A stretch of 64,000 nucleotides of DNA from Vibrio mytili (lineage in GTDB: Bacteria; Pseudomonadota; Gammaproteobacteria; Enterobacterales; Vibrionaceae). The position numbers were made by a program, and so were the translations under genes. Under the pieces are notes generated by a model. It was not told where the DNA came from, did not search any database, and was given only the letters and a program-made list of their open reading frames with translations. Shown piece by piece: positions 35,718-45,250 of the stretch; position 1 is the first letter of the stretch; each line of letters opens with the position of its first letter. The stretch lies in the NCBI RefSeq assembly GCF_000830505.1, contig NZ_JXOK01000010.1:19794-83793 (forward strand), in the 5' to 3' direction.

Positions 35718-36089
35718 ACGCTAGATGAAAAAAGTGAATAACAACTGAATATGAGGTGGGTAAATTCACCACGCAAAAAGTTGGAATGAAGCATAATTCT
35801 ATATCCTATCTATCCTACGGATGCTACTTTCTCGACGCTTAGATATTTATGCATAACTTGCATAAATAAATTCACTTTTAATCATTTGTGTCACTACATA
35901 ATCCGCTTTACAGTCTGGATGAATTTGTTACCTGAGGATAACATTTTGTGACTGTTATTAATCTTTGCCTATAACTCTTCAAGGTTATTGGCAATAGTGA
36001 CAGTGAAGTCTACTACCTGTGGTGGTCTCGAATCCATGAGTGGCAAGGAATGCCATTCTCAGCACCACACTTATTAATAAGAGCGATTT
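35718..36089 (+). promoter_or_regulatory. MFS upstream region with a 10-bp-arm inverted repeat
   Basis: 372 nt without a gene. TATTTATGCA and its complement TGCATAAATA (35844-35868, 5-nt spacer) form a perfect inverted repeat 220 nt before the MFS start, a candidate regulator site. The rest shows nothing definite. Confidence 0.4.
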
Positions 36090-37307
36090 ATGATTATTTT
36101 TCGATTTCCACTTCTTGTTTGGCTAGGTATTGGTATTTTGATTACCAGTCTAGGGATCAGACAATCCTTTGGTATCTTCATGACACCAATATCCGACTAC
36201 TTTCAAACCGGACGAGAGTTCTTCAGCTTTGCTATCGCATTGCAAAACTTACTGTTTGGAGCGTTCCAGCCATTTGTCGGTATGGCTGCCGACCGTTGGG
36301 GGGCGAAACGTATCATTATTTTAGGGGCTATCTCTTACGCCCTAGGTCTGTACTTAACTTCTATCACCGCTGAGTCGACTATGGTGTACCTTTCGTTAGG
36401 TGTGCTGGTTGGTCTTGGCTTAAGTGCTACTAGCTACGTTATCGTACTGGGTGCCGTGGCGAAAGTGGTACCAGCGCAACATGCAGCTAAAGCTTTCGGT
36501 TTGACTACGGCCGCGGGGTCATTCGGCATGTTTGCTATGATTCCGGGTGCACAAGCATTGTTGAGTGCTTCTGGTTGGCAAAGTTCAATGCAAATCTTTG
36601 CGCTACTGTGCAGTTTTATGGTGTTGTTTGCATTATTCATGAATACGGCAAAGCGGAATTCAAGCACAGCTAACAATCATGTTCATGAAGGCAAGCAAAC
36701 GTTAAAAGAGGCTTTAAAAGAAGCGTTTGCACACAAAGGGTACTGGTTGATTCATGCTGGTTTTTTTGTATGTGGTTTTCATGTGATGTTTATCGCAACT
36801 CATCTTCCTAGTTATTTGGCGGACAAAAACCTACCGGCATCAACCGCGGCACTGGCGTTGGCTTACGTTGGTATATTTAACATCCTTGGCTCATATTTCT
36901 GGGGTGTAATGGCAGATCGCTTTAGCAAGTGTTACATGATGTTTGCGTTGTATGTGATGCGCTCGGTGGTGATCGGCGCTTTTCTCGCACTGCCTATTAC
37001 CGAGCAAACTGCTCTTATCTTCGGTGCTGCCATCGGTTTTTGCTGGTTAGGAACGGTGCCACTGACATCTGGTTTAGTCCGTCAAATCTTTGGAGCTCGT
37101 TACCTGTCGACGCTATATGGTTTGGTGTTTTTCACTCACCAAGTCGGCAGCTTTTTGGGGGCCTGGATTGGTGGTCGTATCTATGATTATTATGGGTCTT
37201 ATGATCCAATTTGGTGGTCAGCGGCTGTCCTGGCGTTTATTGCTGCGTTGATTCATCTTCCAATCAATGACAAGCCAGTACCACGTTTAACAGTGGCAAT
37301 AGCATAA
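36090..37307 (+). CDS. MFS transporter (OxlT/monocarboxylate-like)
   Basis: A 405-residue, 12-helix major facilitator. The motif RQSFGIFMTPISDYF after helix 1 and GMAADRWGAKRIIILG between helices 2 and 3 resemble the oxalate/formate-antiporter and monocarboxylate group. The substrate is not predictable. No neighbouring catabolic gene is intact; an SDR gene remnant lies directly downstream. Confidence 0.88.
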   Translation: MIIFRFPLLVWLGIGILITSLGIRQSFGIFMTPISDYFQTGREFFSFAIALQNLLFGAFQPFVGMAADRWGAKRIIILGAISYALGLYLTSITAESTMVYLSLGVLVGLGLSATSYVIVLGAVAKVVPAQHAAKAFGLTTAAGSFGMFAMIPGAQALLSASGWQSSMQIFALLCSFMVLFALFMNTAKRNSSTANNHVHEGKQTLKEALKEAFAHKGYWLIHAGFFVCGFHVMFIATHLPSYLADKNLPASTAALALAYVGIFNILGSYFWGVMADRFSKCYMMFALYVMRSVVIGAFLALPITEQTALIFGAAIGFCWLGTVPLTSGLVRQIFGARYLSTLYGLVFFTHQVGSFLGAWIGGRIYDYYGSYDPIWWSAAVLAFIAALIHLPINDKPVPRLTVAIA

Positions 37308-37313
37308 CGCGTA

Positions 37314-37350
37314 AGGGCTCCTCACGTAGTTCGTTGGGAGCCTTTCTTTT
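37314..37350 (+). terminator. Terminator of the MFS gene
   Basis: GGCTCC (37316-37321) pairs with GGAGCC (37337-37342), followed by TTTCTTTT, 7 nt after the stop. Confidence 0.7.
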
Positions 37351-37374
37351 ATGAGTTATATTTATAGCTAAACA

Positions 37375-37583
37375 ATGCCCCATGATGATTCCTTTCTGAA
37401 ACCAATTTACACAGATATGCATGCTGACGGTGGAGAACCTGACCGGATTGAGAGGCTAAAAAACAAAATTCCACTTCAGCGCGGAGCTCACCTGAAGAGG
37501 TCGCCGATGCAATTTATTGGTTAGCTTCTGATAAATCGACATTTTCAACGGGCAACTATTTGGATTTAACTGGTGGTTTGTAA
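37375..37583 (+). pseudogene. Short-chain dehydrogenase remnant (C-terminal end, frameshifted)
   Basis: Two reading frames join to give the typical C-terminal end of an SDR oxidoreductase. Frame one reads PIYTDMHADGGEPDRIERLK and ends IPLQRG. Frame two continues SSPEEVADAIYWLASDKS, then TGNYLDLTGGL and a stop. The frames meet at about 37484, and one extra G (GGG instead of GG) would join them. The catalytic N-terminal ~170 residues are absent, so the gene is truly truncated regardless of the frameshift. The MFS terminator lies immediately upstream of the remnant. Confidence 0.8.
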
Positions 37584-37727
37584 TTCGAAAATACCCCATT
37601 GTATGTTTCGAGATTCAAGTAAGTGAATGACTCAAATCAATGGGTCGCTCACACAAAGTATTATTGAACAGACCGGCGGATTGATTCTTAGTGCATTATA
37701 TGTATTCGTTATTTTATGGATTTTGTT

Positions 37728-38428
37728 ATGTCCCGAAGCCAACGCCTACTAGATTTACTCCAACTACTTCGACGCTATAGATATCCAGTTTCAGCTGAGG
37801 AGCTAGCTAATAGGCTAGATGTGAGCGTTAGAACAATCTATCGAGATGTCGCAACTTTGCAAGCACAAGGCGCAGAGATCGAGGGAGAAGCTGGGCTTGG
37901 CTATATTTTAAAGCCGAGCTTTGATTTACCACCGATGATGTTTAGCTTAGAAGAGCTTGAAGCCCTTAGATTAGGAGCGGAATGGGTGGTAAAGCAAGCA
38001 AACGGAGAGTTTAGTGAAGCCGCTATAAATGCTCTTGCTAAAATTTCAGCCGTTTTGCCTCCTGAGCATGAAGCTAAGCATACTGAGAGTGTCATTAGAG
38101 TTGCTTCAGCTTTCAAAGTACCAGACTGACAGTTAAGCTAGCCGAGTTGAAAACAACGATACAGAAAGGACATAAAGCAGAAATACATTACGAAGATGCA
38201 AAAGGACTTATAAGCAAAAGGGTTGTGTGGCCCATACTTATAGGTATGTTTGAGCAACACAATATTTTGGTTGCATGGTGCGAAACACGAAACGATTACC
38301 GTAATTTCCGTCTCGATAGAATCCAATCATTTTCGCAACTTGAATCTAAATACACGCGTTCTCGTCATGCTTTACTTTCTGAGTGGGAATCCCTGGAAGG
38401 AATTGAACACAAACGTTTTCGCTACTGA
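37728..38428 (+). pseudogene. YafY-type WYL-domain regulator, interrupted by one frameshift
   Basis: The first part (to 38129) has the DeoR-like HTH, MSRSQRLLDLLQLLRRYRYP and ELANRLDVSVRTIYRDVATL. The second part, in another frame, gives the WYL domain: LAELKTTIQKGHKAEIHY, RVVWPILIGMF, ILVAWCETRNDYRNFRLDRI. The frames meet near 38126. Restoring one C (GACCTG instead of GACTG) gives a full-length protein of about 233 residues, normal for the family. It may be a sequence error rather than a dead gene. WYL proteins of this type usually control a neighbouring gene, here the VOC gene 64 nt downstream. Confidence 0.82.
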
Positions 38429-38492
38429 CAAAAACTGTCAGTACTTATGGTTACACTTAATTCATCCAATTTGAAAGTGAAGATTTATAACT

Positions 38493-38852
38493 ATGTTAAC
38501 TATTGATTCCATTGTTCTTTATGTAGAAAACGTTCAACTTAGCATGGCTTTTTATACGCGAGCATTTGAGTGTGACTCCAAGCTTTTATCGCCGACTTTC
38601 GCTGTGGTCGAGTTTGCTAAAAACGTAAAAATCACCCTAAAACAAGCTGACGCGTTAACACCAGCTAGCCCAATTCGAGGTGGAGGAACAGAGCTTTCTA
38701 TTCCTGCAACTAATCGCGTTGATCTGGATAAGCTATTTGAAAAATGGAAACAACAAGGCGTGATCTTTGCTCAAGAGCGCGAAGAGTCTGTATATGGTAT
38801 CAACTTTGTTGCATTAGATCCTGATGGGCATCGCTTGCGAGTGTTTGCTTAA
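38493..38852 (+). CDS. VOC family (glyoxalase/dioxygenase fold) protein
   Basis: A 119-residue single VOC module: IDSIVLYVENVQLSMAFYTR at the start, a middle strand VVEFAKNVKITLKQ, and FVALDPDGHRLRVFA at the end. The terminal GHRLRVF replaces the more common GN-x-hydrophobic-Glu metal end, so a metal ligand may be missing. It could be a drug-binding or lyase-like protein; the function is unknown. Probably linked to the WYL regulator upstream. Confidence 0.82.
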   Translation: MLTIDSIVLYVENVQLSMAFYTRAFECDSKLLSPTFAVVEFAKNVKITLKQADALTPASPIRGGGTELSIPATNRVDLDKLFEKWKQQGVIFAQEREESVYGINFVALDPDGHRLRVFA

Positions 38853-39049
38853 TGCGACTATAAGCCAACGTGACATGCTGGCTTACTTGCATCCAAAAAA
38901 AACCTAACGGCGGGTACATCTGGCTCAGAAGTGCCCCCATTTCTTTTTCAGGATTCTTCAATTAGTTGTTACGCAGTCAAATATTGAGATAGTTAAAGTA
39001 ATGCGTTCCACCCTCATACGATAGAGCTGAGCGCACTACATTTTCTACT

Positions 39050-40300
39050 TTATATGCGTTTAATTAAGCAAAAATGCTTCTTACCGCGTTGAATTAACCA
39101 GTATTGATCAAATAGTGGAAAACCTAACTGTGAGTTGTCAGGTGCTATTTTTTCACCATTTACACTAATCGCACTATCTTCGATTAGCTCTCTGGCGATG
39201 CGTTTTGATTTCGCTAATCCTGATTCGATCAACAATTCTACAATGTCCTGCTGAGTGCTTTCGATGCTTGGAATACCATCTAACTCTAGCTGTTTGAGTT
39301 CATTAGAACTCAGATTGTCGACACTGCCTGTGAACAAAGCTTGCGTAATACGCTCTGCGCTGAGTAGCCCTGATTCGCCATGAACAAAACGAGTCATATT
39401 TTGTGCCAAAATTCTTTGTGCCTTGGGTTTACCTTTATTGGTCTTATCCAGAGCTTCTATCTGATCGATTTCCTCACATGATAAGAATGTGTAGTATCGA
39501 AGAAGGTTATAAACATCAGAATCCTCTGTGGATAACCAGAACTGATAAAACATATATGGCGATGTTTTTTCCGAATCGAGCCAAACTGCTCCACCTTCTG
39601 TTTTACCAAATTTAGAACCGTCAGATTTAGTTATCAAAGGTAGGGTTAAACCAAACACTTGTTCGCCATTCTGACGACGTGTTAAATCAATACCGCTGAC
39701 GATATTCCCCCATTGGTCATTGCCACCAATTTGTAAGCTGCAACCATGGTTTCGATTAAGCACTGCAAAGTCATAAGACTGGAGTAAGCTGTAACTAAAC
39801 TCTGTAAATGAAATGCCTTGTTCAGCCCTTTGTAATCGTTGCTTTACCGACTCACGATTGATCATATTGTTGACCGAAAAATACTTACCGACATCTCGGA
39901 AAAAATCAACGACATTAATATCTTTCATCCAGTCGGCGTTATTGACGATGGTCATGGGGTGGTTTAAATGAGGTTTCAATAATTGCTCAATTTGAACGGT
40001 AAGATCTTTGACCCAACCAGCTACAGTTTCTTCAGTATTCAAACTGCGCTCGACGGCTTTAAAACTGGGGTCGCCAATCATACCCGTCGCGCCACCAATA
40101 AGCGCTAAGGCTTGATGTCCAGCGTCTTGAAAACGTTTGAGCATGATGAGTGGAACTAAATGTCCAATATGAAGGCTGCCTGCGGTAGGATCGAAACCGC
40201 AGTAAACCGTTTGAGGCTGGTTAAGTTGTTGCTGTATTTGGTCTAAATCACTGGCTTGTGCAATCAAACCGCGCGCCTGTAGTTCCTGAATGAATGTCAT
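39050..40300 (-). CDS. tyrS: Tyrosyl-tRNA synthetase
   Basis: A 416-residue class I synthetase that charges tRNA-Tyr. The HIGH motif is [10 protein letters not shown] near residue 43. The KMSKS-equivalent is [10 protein letters not shown] near 225. The tyrosine-binding stretch is [30 protein letters not shown] (about 165-195), and a C-terminal S4-like domain ([26 protein letters not shown]) ends the protein. Vibrios often carry two tyrS genes, and I cannot tell from one window whether this is the main or the second copy. The location among accessory genes beside a LuxR-type regulator suggests the second. Confidence 0.93.
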   Translation of the reverse strand: MTFIQELQARGLIAQASDLDQIQQQLNQPQTVYCGFDPTAGSLHIGHLVPLIMLKRFQDAGHQALALIGGATGMIGDPSFKAVERSLNTEETVAGWVKDLTVQIEQLLKPHLNHPMTIVNNADWMKDINVVDFFRDVGKYFSVNNMINRESVKQRLQRAEQGISFTEFSYSLLQSYDFAVLNRNHGCSLQIGGNDQWGNIVSGIDLTRRQNGEQVFGLTLPLITKSDGSKFGKTEGGAVWLDSEKTSPYMFYQFWLSTEDSDVYNLLRYYTFLSCEEIDQIEALDKTNKGKPKAQRILAQNMTRFVHGESGLLSAERITQALFTGSVDNLSSNELKQLELDGIPSIESTQQDIVELLIESGLAKSKRIARELIEDSAISVNGEKIAPDNSQLGFPLFDQYWLIQRGKKHFCLIKRI

Positions 40301-40391
40301 CTATAGCGTCTTATCTGTATGAATAATGTGATATACAGATTAAGAATAGAAACTGATGTGCGATATATCCCTAAAGGGATAATAGGTTAAT

Positions 40392-41192
40392 TTAGTGGGT
40401 AATAATATGGTTGAGGAAAATTTGGAAAAGTTCACTGAGGGATGCCACCCGTAGTTGAGCATAGATACGCTTTCGGTGATTTTTTACCGTTCCTTCAGTA
40501 ATGTTTAACTGTTTGGCTATTTCTTTAGTATCAAGCCCTTGTAAGATTAAACGGACGACTTGCTTTTCTCTAGTTGAAAGCAAATCTCTGCCAAAAGAAT
40601 CAAGGCTATCCTCTATGAACTCGCGTCTTTTTTCTGAGTAGGATTCAGGAGAAAAGACCGGTTCTGCAAGAAGGAATTCTGTTTGTTTCCAGTGTTGCTG
40701 ACATAGTGATTGAATGATTGCGAAGTATGATTTTAATGTCTCAACGTTTGATCGCGAAAATGAATTGCTTGTATGGGTGCAACCTAAATAGATAACTACC
40801 CAGCGATCTGATTCAACTTTAATCAGAATACTTACTTCATCTTTCCATCCAGTTTGTAGGTAAAATTGGTTACAGTATGTTTGATAATCCATATCTCGTT
40901 TGACTACGTCTTTTAGTGAAAAAACACCTTGTTGCTCATCAATGGTGAGCATTTTGTAGAATGGGTCATCTTGAAATGCGGAAGTGAGGTATCGGTCGAA
41001 AAGCAATTCACGGTTATTTTCAATAGAATCGTAAAGGTAAATAGGGTGTTTGCCTTTACGTAGACCGAGGATCACGGAACAGTCATGACTGACTATCGAA
41101 GCGAGTAAAGCGATTAACTTAGACGTAAAACTCGGTGATTTCAGAGAGGATATAGATTCTGCGAGTAAATTATTAAATTCCGATTCAACCAT
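40392..41192 (-). CDS. LuxR-type HTH regulator
   Basis: A 266-residue protein. The C-terminal LuxR HTH is LLSTREKQVVRLILQGLDTKEIAKQLNITEGTVKNHRKRIYAQL (about 204-247). The N-terminal 190 residues form a GAF/autoinducer-like sensing region (SILIKVESDRWVVIYLG) of no clear family. It lies 91 nt upstream of tyrS on the same strand, so it may control or be co-transcribed with it. Not a canonical acyl-homoserine-lactone receptor by eye. Confidence 0.85.
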   Translation of the reverse strand: MVESEFNNLLAESISSLKSPSFTSKLIALLASIVSHDCSVILGLRKGKHPIYLYDSIENNRELLFDRYLTSAFQDDPFYKMLTIDEQQGVFSLKDVVKRDMDYQTYCNQFYLQTGWKDEVSILIKVESDRWVVIYLGCTHTSNSFSRSNVETLKSYFAIIQSLCQQHWKQTEFLLAEPVFSPESYSEKRREFIEDSLDSFGRDLLSTREKQVVRLILQGLDTKEIAKQLNITEGTVKNHRKRIYAQLRVASLSELFQIFLNHIITH

Positions 41193-41496
41193 ATAATATA
41201 AGACTATTAATAAAGGCTTAAAGCATAACGCAATTAACTAAATTGCTCAAAACAGTATTAATTGAATTTGGCTAAAAACGAGTTTGTACAACAGGGTGAG
41301 GGTTTTAACATCAGAAAGTAACCTAACCTTCCATTACGCAAACCCATACATCACATATTGATGGGTTTTTACCAAAAGGCGTTCGTTGTGTCACGAAACT
41401 CTTTACTTCATTTTTGCATCTTTATTCGCACTTCCACCATTGCGCAAAGTGACCCTGTGAAATACGATAACTGAACTGTTAAATTTGGAGATTACT
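41193..41496. other. Divergent region between the LuxR-type and AraC-type genes
   Basis: 304 nt with no gene; a TGGAGA ribosome site precedes the GTG at 41497. No defined operator seen. Confidence 0.35.
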
Positions 41497-42336
41497 GTGG
41501 GTAATACTGTTCGTGACATTAATCAGCATTTTTGGCTCAACAAAGCGCTTCCACATCTGACTATCCGCACCACATATAACAGCGTTCAGGGTTACAAAGC
41601 TCACAGCCACACGGAACTGTCAATTGGGATCATTGAGGCGGGCGTGACTCGCTTATCTATGCCAAAGGAGCAGATTGTCCTACATGAGGGGGATATTGTT
41701 CTCATCGAGCCTAATATGGTTCATGCCTGCAATCCTGTTGACGGTAAGCCTCGCAGTTATCATATGCTTTATGTCGATAACGAGTGGTGCTGTGAAGTGC
41801 TGTCAACCTTATATGGATATAAGGTTACTCAATTTACTTGTGACCAAAACCTGCTCTCTGACGTAGAAAGTGACTCTCATTTATCAGGTTTAATCTGCAG
41901 ACTAATAGAATGCGGGTCTCAAGAGCTGGCTGCAGAAATAAATAGTCATTTGTTCAATCTGTTGAGTCATTACTGTTCTCCGCAACGCAATCAAGAAAGC
42001 GACTATGAATTGGCTTATAAGGTGAGAAATCGCTTATTGAGGGACATAGCCCAACCTTCCTCACTAGACATTATTTCTCAAGAATTCGGGCGACCAAAGG
42101 AATCACTAATCCGTAATTTCAAGAGCCGTTTTGGTATAACCCCTAAGTCATTTCTAAATAACAACCGTGTTGAAAAGGCAAAGTTTTTATTGAAATGCGG
42201 TATGAACATCGTTGATGTTGCCACTGAAGTTGGCTTTTCAGATCAAAGCCAACTTCATCGCGCTTTTGTTAACTATACGGCTTCTACACCAAGACAATAT
42301 CAGCAGATTACGTCAATTTTCGACAATAATTCGTAA
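41497..42336 (+). CDS. AraC family regulator with cupin sensor domain
   Basis: 279 residues from the GTG at 41497, chosen because TGGAGA precedes it at correct spacing; the 41485 TTG overlaps that site. The N-terminal cupin (YKAHSHTELSIGIIEAG, then LHEGDIVLIEPNMVHACNP) binds a small ligand. The C-terminal AraC HTH pair is LDIISQEFGRPKESLIRNFK and IVDVATEVGFSDQSQLHRAF (about 190-265). It lies 48 nt before a LysE-type exporter on the same strand, the usual layout for a regulator and its amino-acid exporter. Confidence 0.88.
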   Translation: MGNTVRDINQHFWLNKALPHLTIRTTYNSVQGYKAHSHTELSIGIIEAGVTRLSMPKEQIVLHEGDIVLIEPNMVHACNPVDGKPRSYHMLYVDNEWCCEVLSTLYGYKVTQFTCDQNLLSDVESDSHLSGLICRLIECGSQELAAEINSHLFNLLSHYCSPQRNQESDYELAYKVRNRLLRDIAQPSSLDIISQEFGRPKESLIRNFKSRFGITPKSFLNNNRVEKAKFLLKCGMNIVDVATEVGFSDQSQLHRAFVNYTASTPRQYQQITSIFDNNS

Positions 42337-42384
42337 ACGTAAAAAACTATAGTCTGAGAACAATTTGATTATAGGTAACCATTA

Positions 42385-43020
42385 ATGCTGTTCTCAACCC
42401 TTTTCCCCGTCGCATTCCCAGTGCTAGCCTTGGCGCATTTCGTTGCGTTATTGAGTCCTGGGCAAGATTTTTTCCTAATTGTAGCTCATTCAATTCGACA
42501 CAGGTTGTACGGAAGTCGTTATATCTGCCTTGGTGTTGCGTTAGGAAATGCAATCTATATTGCGATAGCGATACTGGGTTGGACGAGTATTCGTGACAAT
42601 CAAGTCGTCTTTTCAGTGGTTGAGATATTTGGGGCTATTTACCTTTTGTGGATTGGTACAAAGCTATTAAAAAGTAAAAGAAATAACTCTCTTTTGGATG
42701 CAGAACAAAAGAAAGTCCCCTCAGCGATGAATCAACTGATATTGGGGCTCAATTCAGCACTGTTGAATCCAAAAAATGCATTGTTTTATATGAGTATTAT
42801 GGCAGTCATTCTAGGAAATGAAGTTACGCTAACTCAGCAAATATCTTGTGGTGTATGGATGTTCCTTGTCGTTTTGCTTTGGAATTTATTGATTGCTACC
42901 ACAATTGGACAACCTCGCGTACAAACATACCTAAAGCAAGGTATACACATAATAGAAAGAAGTGCGGGGGTCGTTCTGATTTGTTTCGGTGTCGCTCTGT
43001 TGGTAAATTACCTACCTTAG
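42385..43020 (+). CDS. LysE/RhtB family exporter
   Basis: A 211-residue, six-helix protein with the family signature LSPGQDFFLIVAHSIRHR near residue 27 and a C-terminal helix IIERSAGVVLICFGVALLV. The family exports amino acids such as threonine, homoserine, lysine or leucine; the substrate is unknown here. Probably controlled by the AraC protein upstream. Confidence 0.88.
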   Translation: MLFSTLFPVAFPVLALAHFVALLSPGQDFFLIVAHSIRHRLYGSRYICLGVALGNAIYIAIAILGWTSIRDNQVVFSVVEIFGAIYLLWIGTKLLKSKRNNSLLDAEQKKVPSAMNQLILGLNSALLNPKNALFYMSIMAVILGNEVTLTQQISCGVWMFLVVLLWNLLIATTIGQPRVQTYLKQGIHIIERSAGVVLICFGVALLVNYLP

Positions 43021-43131
43021 TCAATTTTCGGATTTCGGATAACTCGCATGTTGGCGCACAACTGACTCATTGACAGCTGCAATTTCTAGCGTAATGGCGA
43101 TAAAGCAAGACCCTGGTTGCTGACGGTTATC

Positions 43132-44043
43132 TCAAGTAGGGCTAACGTCGTCATTAAACTCACGGCTTAACCAAGATTTTAGAGCGAGAACATTTTTGTT
43201 GCGAAGCTTCTCAGGTTTGCACACAAAGAAAAATTCCTGGTGAGGATTTTTAACTGAAGTTCCTAATTCTATTAGCAAGCCATGTTTAATTTCATCGCGA
43301 ACGAATAGGCGGTGCGTGACAAAAACGCCCAATTTGCGAATTGCTGCCTGAACCGCATGGATTGATGCGGTAAAACTCAAATAATTATGCTGCTTAGGGA
43401 CTGGGAGTGAGTTGCCCTGACACCAGACATTCCAATCATCTTTTCTGCGAAGGTTTTCCGCATAAATCGCGGGGTAATGTTGTAATAACTTAGCCGCGGA
43501 AGGAGCTTCCTGAAAGTCATCCAATAAATCTGGATTGCACACTAGCAACAGTTCATCGTCTCCGAGCTTTTCGCAATAGTAGTCTTCCCATTCGTCAGTT
43601 GTCCCGTGAATGATAGCAACGTCTATGCCTTCTTGGTTTAGGTCAAAAGAACCGATTAAGTTTGAGAGACGAATATCCACATCGGGTGCGTAACGTTGGA
43701 AGCTATCGACTCTTGGTACCCACCAATGTATTGCCAGTGAATTGACCATATTAAGTGTAATTCGATTTGATTGAGGCTGATGAGTTACGGCTTCAGTTGC
43801 AGTGACAATCGTTTTCAATGCAGGGGCAATGTCATTGTAGTACTTCTGGCCAGTGGCGTTTAACTGAACATGTCTGCCAACGCGTTGAAACAATGGTTGG
43901 TCGATGAGTGACTCAAGACTTTTTATCGCTTGGCTGATTGCCGAGTGGCTTACGCTAAGTAAGTTGGCGGCTTCGGTCATACTTCCGGTCTCTGCAACAG
44001 CGACGAACGCGTAAAGAGACTTCAAAGGTGGTCTTCTGTTCAT
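43132..44043 (-). CDS. LysR family regulator (GcvA/AmpR-like)
   Basis: A 303-residue regulator. Its HTH (GSMTEAANLLSVSHSAISQA near 18) sits in the short N-terminal form typical of the GcvA/TrpI group, followed by the effector domain (RITLNMVNSLAIHWWVPRV near 92). It is divergent from the EamA transporter gene with 95 nt between, the standard arrangement of a LysR gene and its target. Confidence 0.9.
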   Translation of the reverse strand: MNRRPPLKSLYAFVAVAETGSMTEAANLLSVSHSAISQAIKSLESLIDQPLFQRVGRHVQLNATGQKYYNDIAPALKTIVTATEAVTHQPQSNRITLNMVNSLAIHWWVPRVDSFQRYAPDVDIRLSNLIGSFDLNQEGIDVAIIHGTTDEWEDYYCEKLGDDELLLVCNPDLLDDFQEAPSAAKLLQHYPAIYAENLRRKDDWNVWCQGNSLPVPKQHNYLSFTASIHAVQAAIRKLGVFVTHRLFVRDEIKHGLLIELGTSVKNPHQEFFFVCKPEKLRNKNVLALKSWLSREFNDDVSPT

Positions 44044-44138
44044 GTGTAAGCTTTTCTAACAGGTTTGTTTAAATATATTCGTTTTTTTCGTCATTGTCAT
44101 TGAACTAGTATGAGCCTGCCAATAGGGAGGATATCATC

Positions 44139-45059
44139 TTGTTTAAGAACCACGCTGTACCTTATATGCTTGCTTCAACGTTCAGTCTGTCGTTGATAGG
44201 TCTTCTTTTAAAAAAACTAACTGAAATGATGAGTATGGAGCTTCTTACGTTTCTGCGTTTAATCATTCCAGCACTATTACTGTTTGCGATCGTGCTGGCT
44301 GCAAAGCATCCACTACCGTCTCGCAAAGTAGTCAAGCCAATTGTGATTCGAGCACTTTGTATTGCTGCATGCCAACTCTGCTTTATTGCATCATTGAATT
44401 CGCTCACACTGGTGGAAAGTTCGGTACTTTTTGCAACGGGACCGATCTTTATTGCCGTTTTAGAAAAGTTACTTTTTAAGATAAGGATTAAGGTTGAAAC
44501 GAAATTTAGTTTAGTGGCTACTTTTGTTGGCGTTTTGATGTTAACTGGGGATGTCTCAGGTATTCAGTTTCGGCCGGAACTTTTGATCGGTTTAGCCTCA
44601 GGCTTTTTTAGTGCTGGTTCACAAGTGAGTTTGTTTCGTGCCAGCAAAGATGACGTGAAGCCTTCTGTGCTTAATAGTTGGACATTTCTTATCGCCGCTA
44701 TAAGCGTACTGCCGTTGTTGTTTATCTCAGGCTTGCCTGAACTGGACATGCAGATAATGCTACACCCCAAAGACAACACATTGGTGTGGGTATGTTTGTC
44801 AGGACTATCGTTGTGCGTAGTAGCCAATCAACTCTTACGTTCAAAAGCATACACATTGGCAGAAAGCAATTCCCAGCTTGCATCGCTAATATTTACCAAT
44901 CTGTTGTTTACGGCGGTATGGCAGATCCTGTTTTTTGATGAGAAATTTTCTAACTATCAGCTGATAGGGATTGCACTCATCATTATTGCAGCGTTAATGA
45001 ACAATCTGACAGCCAAAATAGTAAGGCACATTTTTCATGCAAAAGCTCATCATGTTTAA
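44139..45059 (+). CDS. EamA/DMT family transporter
   Basis: A 306-residue, ten-helix drug/metabolite transporter with two EamA repeats (helices 1-5 and 6-10). Translation starts at a TTG preceded by GGGAGG at 8 nt, with no better in-frame ATG nearby except Met8. The substrate is unknown; divergent to the LysR gene at 43132-44043. Confidence 0.87.
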   Translation: MFKNHAVPYMLASTFSLSLIGLLLKKLTEMMSMELLTFLRLIIPALLLFAIVLAAKHPLPSRKVVKPIVIRALCIAACQLCFIASLNSLTLVESSVLFATGPIFIAVLEKLLFKIRIKVETKFSLVATFVGVLMLTGDVSGIQFRPELLIGLASGFFSAGSQVSLFRASKDDVKPSVLNSWTFLIAAISVLPLLFISGLPELDMQIMLHPKDNTLVWVCLSGLSLCVVANQLLRSKAYTLAESNSQLASLIFTNLLFTAVWQILFFDEKFSNYQLIGIALIIIAALMNNLTAKIVRHIFHAKAHHV

Positions 45060-45250
45060 AAGGGACGTTTACGCTAAGGTCCTGTGCATGAACAAGATTA
45101 GGAGGTCTTTTTCGATGCAGTCTGCTTTGCGTTCCGGATAGTGGCTTAAGATGAATTTTCTTCATGTTGATAATGAGCAAGAATCACTTTTGCTTATTGC
45201 AGATTGTGATTCAATAGCAGTCTGATTATTTAGCAGTACAGAAGTCTACA

